Below the pieces are notes generated by a model. That model worked only from the letters and a program-made list of their open reading frames with translations, searched no databases and was not told the DNA's origin. Both the position numbers and the translations under genes were made by a program. A stretch of DNA of 18,531 nucleotides from positions 1 through 18,531 of the forward strand of contig JAIRYX010000316.1 of the NCBI GenBank assembly GCA_031267635.1. Direction: 5' to 3'. This DNA comes from Planctomycetaceae bacterium. GTDB taxonomy: Bacteria; Planctomycetota; Planctomycetia; Pirellulales; Thermoguttaceae. Positions within the stretch are counted from its first letter, which is position 1; the number at the start of each line of letters is the position of its first letter. Positions 1 to 7,302 of the stretch are shown piece by piece.

Positions 1-150
1 CCGACTATTATTCTTGCTCCCTACGGTCAAGGTAAAGTCGTACTTTCAGGAGTCCATATTGAAACTGTCCCGGAATTGGAAAACTCATTCAGAAAAATCA
101 TTTATGGCTTGAAAGCAAATATACTTCTCACACTTGAAAATTCGTTGTAA
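1..150 (+). CDS. BPL_N / glutamine amidotransferase-like protein, C-terminal fragment (5' end outside window)
   Basis: Reading frame 1 is open from the first base to a TAA at 148-150, giving 49 residues. The stretch GQGKVVLSGVHIE resembles the late motif (yGkGrVvLsgpHpE) of the class-I-glutamine-amidotransferase-like fold found in the biotin-protein-ligase N-terminal (BPL_N) family and related planctomycete proteins. About 30 residues follow the motif, as expected near a natural C-terminus, so the gene is probably complete outside the window rather than broken. Its stop codon lies inside the first four bases of an interspersed repeat (147-202), so the repeat abuts or supplies the end of the gene. 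The catalytic part is not visible, so the activity cannot be assigned. Confidence 0.6.
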   Translation, partial: PTIILAPYGQGKVVLSGVHIETVPELENSFRKIIYGLKANILLTLENSL

Positions 151-202
151 TTATTCCATTGTCCAGCACGGATTGATGTGGTTGGATCGACTGAATAGGT
201 AC
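147..202 (+). repeat. Interspersed palindromic repeat, family A, copy 1
   Basis: This 56-bp segment begins GTAATTATTCCATTG and ends CGACTGAATAGGTAC, imperfect inverted ends, around a core CGGATTGATGTGG. Copies with the same ends and core are found at 4699-4752, 4976-5031 and, in reverse orientation, 12394-12447. The first bases overlap the stop codon of the preceding gene. The structure is that of a MITE-like or REP-like element; no encoded protein is possible at this size. Confidence 0.7.
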
Positions 203-244
203 ATTGGTTTCACACTGAATAAAATTACGATCCAGCTTTGATAT

Positions 245-412
245 TTAATTGAGTTCATCCGGCAAGTTCATACCTTGCGTTATATGTAGAGCGAGGGTTT
301 TAAGTTTGAAAAATTCGAGATCTCGGAAACCGTATGTTACCGTTTCGTGGTTTTTAATCACTTGATATCCACGAATTCCAAGCATGTGATATAATATATC
401 TCTGGCGGACAT
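245..412 (-). CDS. Small hypothetical protein (55 aa)
   Basis: An ATG at 412 opens a 55-codon frame (MSARDILYHMLGIRGYQVIK at the N-terminus, ending MNLPDELN) on the minus strand. It is preceded by AAAGAG about 7 bases upstream, the same kind of ribosome-binding site seen before lysC. It lies 79 bases downstream of the asparagine-synthetase-like gene in the same direction and could be cotranscribed with it. There is no signal peptide or Cys motif. The start is faintly reminiscent of the N-terminus of some transposases (ISL3-like), but this is not strong enough to name. It could also be a chance ORF. Confidence 0.35.
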   Translation of the reverse strand: MSARDILYHMLGIRGYQVIKNHETVTYGFRDLEFFKLKTLALHITQGMNLPDELN

Positions 413-491
413 TTTGACTCTTTATTATTGTAGCAATTTGTCCGCTTTTAAAATGCTAACGAAGATGAACCATAGAAATACTCGTGAACGG

Positions 492-2279
492 TTATCCAAA
501 AAAAACATCATACCAAATGTCATAACAAAGCATTGTCCAGAGAAACCAATTCGGTTTTTTGAGCAACGTTTGTTTAGTGGATTCGCTGAACCAACCGGTG
601 GTGCGGATGGATTCGGCACGTTCTCGAAGTACGCCGCCGAGCGAGAGCCATTCAAAAATCGGTTGTCCAAATCCAAGTTTCGGACGATTGACAAACTCCG
701 GCGGAATATGCCGCAGGAGCGTTTGTTTCAAAATTCTTTTCGGCTGATGCGGCGGAAAATGCGTTTTCAAATCCATGTTCAACGCCGCGCGAATCAACCG
801 CGAATCCAAGTACGGCGTACACATCGCCAGCCCGTTTTCCGCAAACAATTTCGACCAATAGGACGCCGAAACAACAGCTTCCCAATAATAACCGGCGGCA
901 AGCGACCATTGAAAATGCAACGAATCGTCCGGCACGCCAATCGCTTGCAGCAAGTTTAACTTATAATCCACCGCGTTCCGAACCGTCGATTCTCCAAAAC
1001 ATGCGAACACGGTTGGATAATCCGTAAATACGGCAGCTTGATTGACCGGATGGTGCGGATTTTCCAGTTGATCGATGATTTGAGCTGTACGAATGTTTTC
1101 CGCCGCATACTCATGCCCGAGTTTTTCGGCGCCAAACGCCGCAATTCTTCGCAACGTTTGCGAAGGCAAACGCTCTCGCCATTTGATCGCTTCACGAATC
1201 GTATCTTGCAAACCGTTTCCAAATAAACCGTCCGCACCTTCGCCGATCATTCCCGCTTCAATGTGAAGTTCCTTGAGTCCTTTCGCCAGCGTATCAAAAT
1301 AAAAGGATTGAACGTGATTCGGAAATTCGCCGTTACGTCCGATAATTTCCGTCATTTGCTCCGGCGAAAGTTCCGGTTGCTGAACGGTGATGTGTTCCGT
1401 TTGAAGCAACTCCGCCGCAGAATTTGCGTAATTGAGATCGCCTTTCACAAACGGATGATCCAGCCAAACGCACGCGCTCAACGGTTTTTGCTCCGACATG
1501 CAAGACCATTCATCATTCCAATGAATTTGCAAATACGTGCTGTCCACGCCGCCGGAAAGAAGATTGACCGTGTTCGGATGAAGTTGTCCCCAATCGTGCA
1601 AAATTTCCGTCGTTACCACTTCAATCCGCTCAATGGATTCTTTTTCATCGGTTTTATGCGATTCGACAAAATCTTTCAACGTCGTTATTTGTTTGACATA
1701 AAAGGCGTCGCCGTCAAATGCAACCAACTCCCCCGGCGACAAGCGAAACACATTTTGAATAAGCGTTTGATTGCCGGTCGGGTAACGTCCCAAGAACAAA
1801 ACCGGCAGCATTTCTTCGTGCAATTGTTTATCTGACCGCCGTGTTTGAACGGTTTTCCAAAAGTTGTCGCTCCAGAACAAGCCGTCATCGGTCATCGTGT
1901 AATACGTGAACGAACCGCCGACGAAATGACGATACAAAAACGCTTTCCCGTTTTTGCCGTCCAAAATAGAAATCGTGTAACTGCCGTCGTGCTGTGGAGC
2001 CGGAAACTCGCCCGATTCGCGATAACGACGTAGGAAATCGTTCAAAAAATGCTGAATTGAATTCGGCGTCGCAACGCCGCCGGGATGACATATGCCTTGC
2101 ATGATAACAAGACATTGATCCCATTCCGCCGAAAAAAACGGCTCGCGAGCGGCAAACGCCGTTTGATTATCCGATTCATTTGCCGACCAAAAGAACAGCT
2201 TTCCTCCGTTTTTTTCACGAGGGAAATACTCTTGAAGATCGACCATTTCGCGGCGACGTTTTTTACAGAAACCAATCAT
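492..2279 (-). CDS. Asparagine synthetase-like protein (AsnB family, divergent glutaminase domain)
   Basis: This 595-residue protein has the two-domain layout of AsnB. An N-terminal Ntn-glutaminase-like region (about 50-200) carries HDGSYTISILDG and a YRHFVGGSF..YY..DDGLFWSD block matching the late part of the GATase-II fold. A C-terminal ATP-pyrophosphatase synthetase domain carries the PP-loop LLSGGVDS (240-247), GEGADGLFG (346-354), TPYLDSRL (488-495) and RPKLGFGQP (532-540). Canonical AsnB has Cys at position 2 as glutaminase nucleophile; here the start reads MIGFCKKRRREMVDL and no Cys follows a plausible initiator, so ammonia from glutamine is doubtful. The usual second acidic residue in GEG(S/A)DE is Gly here. 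Amide-, lactam- or isopeptide-forming relatives show similar losses, so the substrate may not be aspartate. An alternative start is Met12 (2246). Confidence 0.8.
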   Translation of the reverse strand: MIGFCKKRRREMVDLQEYFPREKNGGKLFFWSANESDNQTAFAAREPFFSAEWDQCLVIMQGICHPGGVATPNSIQHFLNDFLRRYRESGEFPAPQHDGSYTISILDGKNGKAFLYRHFVGGSFTYYTMTDDGLFWSDNFWKTVQTRRSDKQLHEEMLPVLFLGRYPTGNQTLIQNVFRLSPGELVAFDGDAFYVKQITTLKDFVESHKTDEKESIERIEVVTTEILHDWGQLHPNTVNLLSGGVDSTYLQIHWNDEWSCMSEQKPLSACVWLDHPFVKGDLNYANSAAELLQTEHITVQQPELSPEQMTEIIGRNGEFPNHVQSFYFDTLAKGLKELHIEAGMIGEGADGLFGNGLQDTIREAIKWRERLPSQTLRRIAAFGAEKLGHEYAAENIRTAQIIDQLENPHHPVNQAAVFTDYPTVFACFGESTVRNAVDYKLNLLQAIGVPDDSLHFQWSLAAGYYWEAVVSASYWSKLFAENGLAMCTPYLDSRLIRAALNMDLKTHFPPHQPKRILKQTLLRHIPPEFVNRPKLGFGQPIFEWLSLGGVLRERAESIRTTGWFSESTKQTLLKKPNWFLWTMLCYDIWYDVFFG

Positions 2280-2609
2280 GTTTTCTCGTTCAGGTAAAGG
2301 GAATTTTGGAGAAATTTTTCACCATAAATGTACCTTACAAAACATGACATTTGGAACGTTTGAAATATTTTGACAAACATTTTAAGAAATTAGGAGGCGT
2401 TTTACATAAATTTTAATCGCTGTGAATATTTTACTGCGAAAAAGAACAGAAAACCGCTACCTCATAGTTCCAATTATCCCTCGTGCTTCCAAGGGACAAT
2501 GTGTAGAGGCAGACCTTGCGTTCGCTCTTTGTTTCTTACTCATCCGCCCTAAATCATGGGCAGACCCAAGGTTGCTCCTACGTGCTTATCTCTTTCAAGT
2601 CGCTCTCTT
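2280..2609. other. Intergenic region between lysC end and asnB-like start
   Basis: The 330-base gap contains the promoter side of the asparagine-synthetase-like gene (minus strand) and the 3' end of lysC. The only distinct structure is the imperfect inverted repeat at 2503-2581. The 13-mer ACCTTACAAAACA at 2332-2344 also occurs at 7374-7386 upstream of pnp, but a 13-base match is expected by chance in a window of this size. No convincing ORF was found. Confidence 0.5.
2503..2581. repeat. Imperfect inverted repeat, possible MITE or terminator
   Basis: GTAGAGGCAGACCTTGCG at 2503-2520 and GGCAGACCCAAGGTTGCTCCTAC at 2559-2581 (its reverse complement begins GTAGGAGCAACCTTGG) form imperfect inverted ends around a central stretch of about 40 bases. 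The arms also carry internal GGCAGACC copies. The pattern of GTAGGGGCAGACC-type ends is shared with dispersed short repeats in many bacterial genomes. It lies 28 bases past the lysC stop, so its transcript could also form the 3'-end hairpin of lysC. Confidence 0.4.
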
Positions 2610-4394
2610 TTATAGCGTATCTTTCGCAAATTCGTTTTTGAGCAATTCGCACGCTTTGACGCCTTGTTCGTCACCGACTGTTACATTGATACTTCTCTCG
2701 CCGGTGTTGATGATGGTGACGTTAATGCCTTCGCCGGATAACGTGCGAAAAATCCGTGACGCCAAGCCGGTATGACTTCGCAAGCCGGTGCCGCGCACGA
2801 CGATTTTTGCTACTTTCGAGTTGTGGGTCGGCGGATTGCTTTTCAGGGTTTGCGACAGTTCGGTTGACGTGACAATCGCCGTTTGCAGTTGGTCGCGCGG
2901 CACAGTAAAACTGATGTTCGCCAATCCGCTTCGCCCGACGCTTTGCACAATCATATCGACAATAACCGCGTCTTTGGCGATTCGTTCAAACACATTCGCG
3001 GCAAGTCCCGGCACGTCCGGCACGCCGTTTAACGTAATCCGCGACTGCGAAGCGTCTAATGTAATCGATTCGATAATCGTGTCTTCCATGCCGGTCAGGC
3101 GGGAAAGATATTCTCCTTCCAATTTGTCCGGCGACTTTTTTTCGCCGGACTTGAGAATCACAGGTCCTTGCGCGTCGTCCGGTTTGACATGCAGCGCAAA
3201 CGCTTCATGCACCGCTTGCAAAGCGTTCAGCGAATTGGACTGATCGACAAGTACGGAAATTTTGATTTCGCTGGTCGTAATCATGGAAATATTGATACCG
3301 CGATCCGCAAGCGACCGGAACATCCGCCGCGCCACGCCGTGTTGTTTTTCCATACCAAGACCGACAACAGAAATTTTCGCAACGCCCAAATCGGTTTCCA
3401 CACCCAACGCACCGATTTTTTCCGCTACTTTTTTCACGACGTCCATCGTTTGCGGCAAGTCGTCTTCAACGACCGTGAACGAAATATCGGTTCGTCCTTC
3501 GCTACTGACATTTTGCACGATCATATCGGTCGCGATTTTCGCGTCGGCAATTTCCGTGAACAACGCCATCGCCACGCCCGGACGATCCGGCGAGCCGACC
3601 AAAGTGACGCGCGCTTCGTCTTTTGCCAACGCCGCCCCGCAAACCGGTTCTGTCGGCGATTCGGGCGTATCGACAATCCAAGTTCCCGCCGTATCGCTTG
3701 CGCTGTTCCGCACAACAACCGGCACATGATATTTTTTCGCAAATTCAATCGACCGACTGTGCATCACGCCCGCGCCAAGACTTGCCATTTCGAGCATTTC
3801 GTCGTAACTAATGCGGTCTAACTGTCTTGCTTCGGGAACAAGACGCGGGTCGGTCGAATACACGCCATCCACATCGGTATAAATTTCGCAGGCATCCGCG
3901 CCGAGAGTCGCCGCCAACGCTACCGCTGTCGTGTCGCTACCGCCGCGTCCGAGCGTCGTGATATCGCCGTCTTCGTTGACGCCCTGAAAACCGGCGGCAA
4001 TAACAATTTTTCCCTCGTTGAGACTGCGCCGCATTGTTTCCGTTGAAATCGAGCGGATACGCGCTTTGGTGTGAGCGTTGTCGGTCAAAATTCCGATTTG
4101 CGTTCCGGTGAAGCTGACCGCTTGATAACCGAGCGACTCAAGAGCGATTGCCATCAAAGAGATCGTTACTTGTTCGCCGGTTGCCATGAGCATATCCATT
4201 TCGCGGGTGGACGGGCGATTTGTAATCTGTTTTGCCAAAGCGATTAAATCGTCTGTTGTTTTTCCCATCGCGCTGAGAACCATAATTACTTTATGACCTT
4301 CTTTTGCTGCACGAATCGCCTTACGTGCCGCCGCGAGAATTTTTTGCGTATTGGCAACACTGGTACCGCCGAATTTTTGTATAATGAGAGACAT
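2610..4394 (-). CDS. lysC: Aspartate kinase with four ACT domains
   Basis: This 594-residue protein phosphorylates L-aspartate, the first step to lysine, threonine, methionine and diaminopimelate. The kinase domain (about 1-250) starts with the ATP-binding signature KFGGTSVAN (7-15) and contains TTLGRGGSDTTAVALA (146-161), TDVDGVYSTDPR (173-184) and the conserved block ending GAGVMHSRSIEFAKKY (207-222). Four ACT repeats follow: about 262-325 (VTLVGSPDRPGVA), 338-402 (ISVVGLGMEKQHGVA), 443-508 (ITLNGVPDVPGLA) and 529-590 (IVVRGTGLRSHTGLA). Most aspartokinases have about 400-450 residues and two ACT domains; the four-ACT form is known from cyanobacteria and some other phyla. It should be feedback-inhibited by lysine and/or threonine. 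The start has GTCAAAGAG just upstream. The gene stands alone, with a long leader that folds into several hairpins. Confidence 0.97.
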   Translation of the reverse strand: MSLIIQKFGGTSVANTQKILAAARKAIRAAKEGHKVIMVLSAMGKTTDDLIALAKQITNRPSTREMDMLMATGEQVTISLMAIALESLGYQAVSFTGTQIGILTDNAHTKARIRSISTETMRRSLNEGKIVIAAGFQGVNEDGDITTLGRGGSDTTAVALAATLGADACEIYTDVDGVYSTDPRLVPEARQLDRISYDEMLEMASLGAGVMHSRSIEFAKKYHVPVVVRNSASDTAGTWIVDTPESPTEPVCGAALAKDEARVTLVGSPDRPGVAMALFTEIADAKIATDMIVQNVSSEGRTDISFTVVEDDLPQTMDVVKKVAEKIGALGVETDLGVAKISVVGLGMEKQHGVARRMFRSLADRGINISMITTSEIKISVLVDQSNSLNALQAVHEAFALHVKPDDAQGPVILKSGEKKSPDKLEGEYLSRLTGMEDTIIESITLDASQSRITLNGVPDVPGLAANVFERIAKDAVIVDMIVQSVGRSGLANISFTVPRDQLQTAIVTSTELSQTLKSNPPTHNSKVAKIVVRGTGLRSHTGLASRIFRTLSGEGINVTIINTGERSINVTVGDEQGVKACELLKNEFAKDTL

Positions 4395-4698
4395 ACTCTT
4401 TGACCTGCCCCAAAAACCAAAGTTATTGAAAGATTAAGAAAAACGTTATCGCACAATCACACAACGCCATTACGGTTGTGATACTTGCTTGCTGTAACTT
4501 CTTGTTACGACACTGGTTAAGTAACCACAATCAAACAATGCCCTATTATTGCACACTTTTGATTGTCGGCAAGAGCGGCAGAAAAAAAATTATGAACGTT
4601 CCTAGTGCAAAATCATGCAATTTCACTTGGCATTTTTCAACGTAAAATACCTATAAATTTGATATTTTTCATATCAAAGGAAATTGAGGAGCTTTGTA
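4395..4698 (-). promoter_or_regulatory. Leader region upstream of lysC with clustered stem-loops
   Basis: There is no ORF here. Read toward lysC, four stem-loops lie within about 110 bases: ACAATCAAA/TTTGATTGT (4527-4535 with 4558-4566, 9 bp, perfect), GGTTA/TAACC (4515-4526), GTAAC/GTTAC (4494-4508) and ATCACacAAC/GTTGTGAT (4456-4465 with 4475-4482). Such clustering could be a structured 5' leader, for instance an attenuator. I do not recognise the lysine riboswitch core, and none of the stems is followed by a U tract. The rest is AT-rich spacer. Confidence 0.3.
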
Positions 4699-4752
4699 GT
4701 AATTACCCTGTTGTCGTGCGGATTTATTTGGGGTGGGCAACTGAATAGTTAT
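4699..4752 (+). repeat. Interspersed palindromic repeat, family A, copy 2
   Basis: The segment runs from GTAATTACCCTGTTG to CAACTGAATAGTTAT with the shared core CGGATTTATTTGG. It is in direct orientation with copy 3 (4976-5031), and the two copies bracket the inverted repeat at 4771-4949. Confidence 0.7.
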
Positions 4753-4770
4753 CCGAAAGATTTTACTATT

Positions 4771-4949
4771 GCAGCCCTTAATTTATCAAGTTTCCTTTAG
4801 TAGCCGACATAGCCCCCAATCGCGCCCTTATGTTTTAGATCATGGATTGTTACCAAACCAAATAGAACGAAAAAGAAGGGAGTAAGGGCGTATGTTGGCG
4901 CGATTCGGGCTACTAATGAAAAAAGGGGAAGTTGATAAATAAGGGCGGC
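4771..4949. repeat. Imperfect inverted repeat (family B), about 60-80 bp arms
   Basis: The left arm (about 4771-4830) reads GCAGCCCTTAATTTATCAAG, then TTTAGTAGCC, then AATCGCGCCCTTA. The right arm (about 4864-4949), reverse-complemented, reads GCCGCCCTTATTTATCAACT, then ATTAGTAGCCCGAATCGCG, then ATACGCCCTTA. The arms are separated by about 35-50 bases. A third single-arm copy of the same module lies at 17984-18059. It is too short to encode a transposase. It could fold into a long hairpin in either transcript and may be a MITE-like unit or two oppositely inserted repeats. Confidence 0.6.
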
Positions 4950-4975
4950 AATAATATGTTCCGGTAAAACTGACG

Positions 4976-5031
4976 GTAACTATTCCGTTGTCCTATACGG
5001 ATTTATTTGGTTTGAGCGACTGAATAGTTAC
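4976..5031 (+). repeat. Interspersed palindromic repeat, family A, copy 3
   Basis: This is the best preserved short copy: GTAACTATTCCGTTG at the left end, CGACTGAATAGTTAC at the right end, and core CGGATTTATTTGG. It lies 78 bases from the pnp stop codon (minus strand), so it is in the 3' flank of pnp. Confidence 0.75.
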
Positions 5032-5109
5032 GTTTCCTGAATGTTAATCGCTCATGCGTAACATGAGTTATTAGTTAATTTTTGTGGATCACAAAACTCA
5101 CGGCGAGAT

Positions 5110-7302
5110 TTATTTCGGTTGAAGTTCCCGCAACGCTTCCCGACGGCTCAATTTAATCCGGTTTTGTTCATCTACAGTCATCACTTTCACGAGCATTCGG
5201 TCGCCGACTTTGCAAATCGTGTTGATGTTTTCAATGTAATCGTCGGCAATATCGCTAATATGGCACAGCCCGTCGCGTCCCGGCAAAATCTCAATGAACG
5301 CACCGTAAGTTTTAACGCTAATCACTTGTCCTTCGTAGATCTTGCCGATTTCTACCGACGCAGTTAAACGGTTTACTTCAGTCAACGCACGCGACGCACT
5401 TTCTTCGTTATTTGCCGAAATGAAGACAGTACCGTCGTTTTCAATGTCAATTGATGCACCGGTTGTATCTTGGATTCCGCGAATCGTTTTTCCGCCGGGA
5501 CCAATGAGCAAACCGATTTTTTCAGGATCAATCTGCGTTTTGAAGAGACGTGGTGCAGTTGCGGAAATATCATCCGCCGGACGCGGAATTGCGGCAAGCA
5601 TTTTCCGTAAAATATGAATGCGTGCCTCGCGCGATTGTTTAATGGTCGCCATAATGATTTCCGGGCTAATTCCGTCAATCTTCAAGTCGAGTTGAATGCC
5701 GGTAATTCCGTTTTGCGTTCCGGCAATTTTGAAATCCATATCGCCGTAATGGTCTTCGTCGCCTATGATGTCGGTCAGCAATACCCATCGGTCATCCGCT
5801 TCTTTTACCAAGCCGACAGAAATTCCGGCAACTGGATTACTGATCGGAACGCCCGCCGCCATGAGACCAAGCGTTGAACCGCAAACAGTCGCCATTGAAC
5901 TGGAACCGTTCGATTCAAGAATATCCGAAATCACACGAATCGTATAAGGAAAATCTTCTGGATCGGGCAAAACCGGCTTGACGCTTCGTTCCGCAAGCGC
6001 GCCGTGACCATATTCTCGCCGTCCAGGTCCACGATTCGGACGGCATTCACCCACCGAATAGGACGGAAAATTATAGTCGAGCATGAATTTTTTTGAATAT
6101 TCGTCGAAAATTCCATCAACTTTTTGTTCGTCGCGCGATGTACCAAGTGTAACCGTTATCAACGCTTGCGTTTCACCGCGTTGGAATAATGCCGAACCAT
6201 GCACACAAGGCAAAACTCCGACACGGCATTCGATATCGCGCACGTCTTTGGTAGTTCGACCATCTGCACGAGTTCCGGCAAGAATCTGATCGCGCACAAC
6301 ACGTTCTTCAAATTCATGCCACGTCACTTCAAATAAATCTGCGTCCAATACCGAAAAATTATTATTTTCGGAAACAGGCGAGTTTTCTTCATTTTCGCCA
6401 CTTTCTTCTAAATCAACCGGCACATCCACTGGACCGAGCAATGCCGGTATAGTTTCACTGTCGGGAAAAAATCCCGCGCGAGCACGATCTTTTACCGCCG
6501 CGCACGCTTCGTATCGTGCGAGTTTCCCTTCGGTGCGTTTTGCCTGCCAAAATTCATCGTAATATTTTTCCTTGATCAAGTTAAAAATATGTTCGTGTGA
6601 AACCGGCACAAATTTCATTTTTTCCGGCTGCACTTTTTCCGTCAATTCCAATTGCAATTCGCAAATCTGTTTGATGTATTCATGCGCTTTCATAATAGAT
6701 TGATACATCTTGGCTTCCGGCATTTCACGGGCAAATCCTTCAATCATCAGAACCGAATCCACGTTGCCGGACACAATCAAGTCGAGATCGCTATGTTCCA
6801 ACTGTTCAAAATCAGGAAAAACGATAAATTGCCCATTAATATGAGCAAGACGCACAGACGCTAACGGTCCATGAAATGGAAGCGGTGAAATTTGTGTTGC
6901 AAACGATGCGCCGTTCATCGCAATTGTATCGGGATCAATTGTTTTGTCGCTTGCCAGAACCAGTGCGTTAATTTGCACTTCATTATGAAATTGTGCCGGA
7001 AATAATGGACGCATCGGGCGGTCAAGAAGCCGTGCGGTGAGAACTTCTTTAAGAGTCGGTTTTCCTTCTCGTTTGACGAATCCGCCGGGAAACTTTCCGA
7101 CAGCGGCAACACGTTCCCGATAATCGCACGTGAGCGGGAAAAAATCGGCTCCCGGTTTCGCCACTCCGGTTGTGACGGCACAAAGAACGACCGTATTTCC
7201 ATAACCAATAAGACAACTACCGGCTGCCTGTTTTGCCAATTCGCCTGTTTCAACCCAAAGTACACGACTTCCAATTTGACGTTCAACTCGAATTTTATTC
7301 AA
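5110..7302 (-). CDS. pnp: Polyribonucleotide nucleotidyltransferase (PNPase)
   Basis: This 730-residue protein performs 3'-5' phosphorolytic degradation of mRNA, in the cytoplasm as a trimer. The first RNase PH-like domain starts at the N-terminus, and the helical linker is followed by an acidic insert (about residues 305-320, ESGENEENSPVSENNN). The second PH domain carries FQRGETQAL, GRREYGHGALAER (about 425-437) and the catalytic region GDEDHYGDMDFKIAGT (about 514-529). A KH domain with the GXXG loop IGPGGKTI (about 597-604) and a C-terminal S1 domain (about 653-722, GQVISVKTYGAFIE) complete the normal architecture and length. The start is supported by AGGTAGGA about 8 bases upstream. It lies 432 bases downstream of rpsO in the same direction, the conserved rpsO-pnp arrangement. 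Confidence 0.98.
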   Translation of the reverse strand: MNKIRVERQIGSRVLWVETGELAKQAAGSCLIGYGNTVVLCAVTTGVAKPGADFFPLTCDYRERVAAVGKFPGGFVKREGKPTLKEVLTARLLDRPMRPLFPAQFHNEVQINALVLASDKTIDPDTIAMNGASFATQISPLPFHGPLASVRLAHINGQFIVFPDFEQLEHSDLDLIVSGNVDSVLMIEGFAREMPEAKMYQSIMKAHEYIKQICELQLELTEKVQPEKMKFVPVSHEHIFNLIKEKYYDEFWQAKRTEGKLARYEACAAVKDRARAGFFPDSETIPALLGPVDVPVDLEESGENEENSPVSENNNFSVLDADLFEVTWHEFEERVVRDQILAGTRADGRTTKDVRDIECRVGVLPCVHGSALFQRGETQALITVTLGTSRDEQKVDGIFDEYSKKFMLDYNFPSYSVGECRPNRGPGRREYGHGALAERSVKPVLPDPEDFPYTIRVISDILESNGSSSMATVCGSTLGLMAAGVPISNPVAGISVGLVKEADDRWVLLTDIIGDEDHYGDMDFKIAGTQNGITGIQLDLKIDGISPEIIMATIKQSREARIHILRKMLAAIPRPADDISATAPRLFKTQIDPEKIGLLIGPGGKTIRGIQDTTGASIDIENDGTVFISANNEESASRALTEVNRLTASVEIGKIYEGQVISVKTYGAFIEILPGRDGLCHISDIADDYIENINTICKVGDRMLVKVMTVDEQNRIKLSRREALRELQPK

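Noticed and set aside
245..412. Lasso-peptide-like precursor next to the asparagine-synthetase-like (cyclase-like) gene, because the small ORF contains T-Q-G followed by M-N-L-P-D-E-L-N (Thr two residues before a Gly).
   Set aside because: The putative core would have only 9 residues, too short for a ring with a threaded tail, and no RRE/PqqD-like or transglutaminase-like protease gene is nearby.
414..959. Long plus-strand open frame (181 codons) opposite the asparagine-synthetase-like gene.
   Set aside because: Basic, low-complexity antisense translation; the minus-strand protein has clear AsnB motifs over the same bases.
3168..3821. Open frame of 217 codons on the plus strand inside lysC.
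   Set aside because: His/Arg-rich antisense product without motifs; lysC is unambiguous on the other strand.
4395..4698. Lysine riboswitch upstream of lysC.
   Set aside because: Hairpins are present, but I could not find the conserved junction sequences of the lysine riboswitch.
147..5031. CRISPR array made of the repeated GAATAGTTAC sequences.
   Set aside because: Copies are kilobases apart or bracket other repeats, with no regular spacers and no cas genes.
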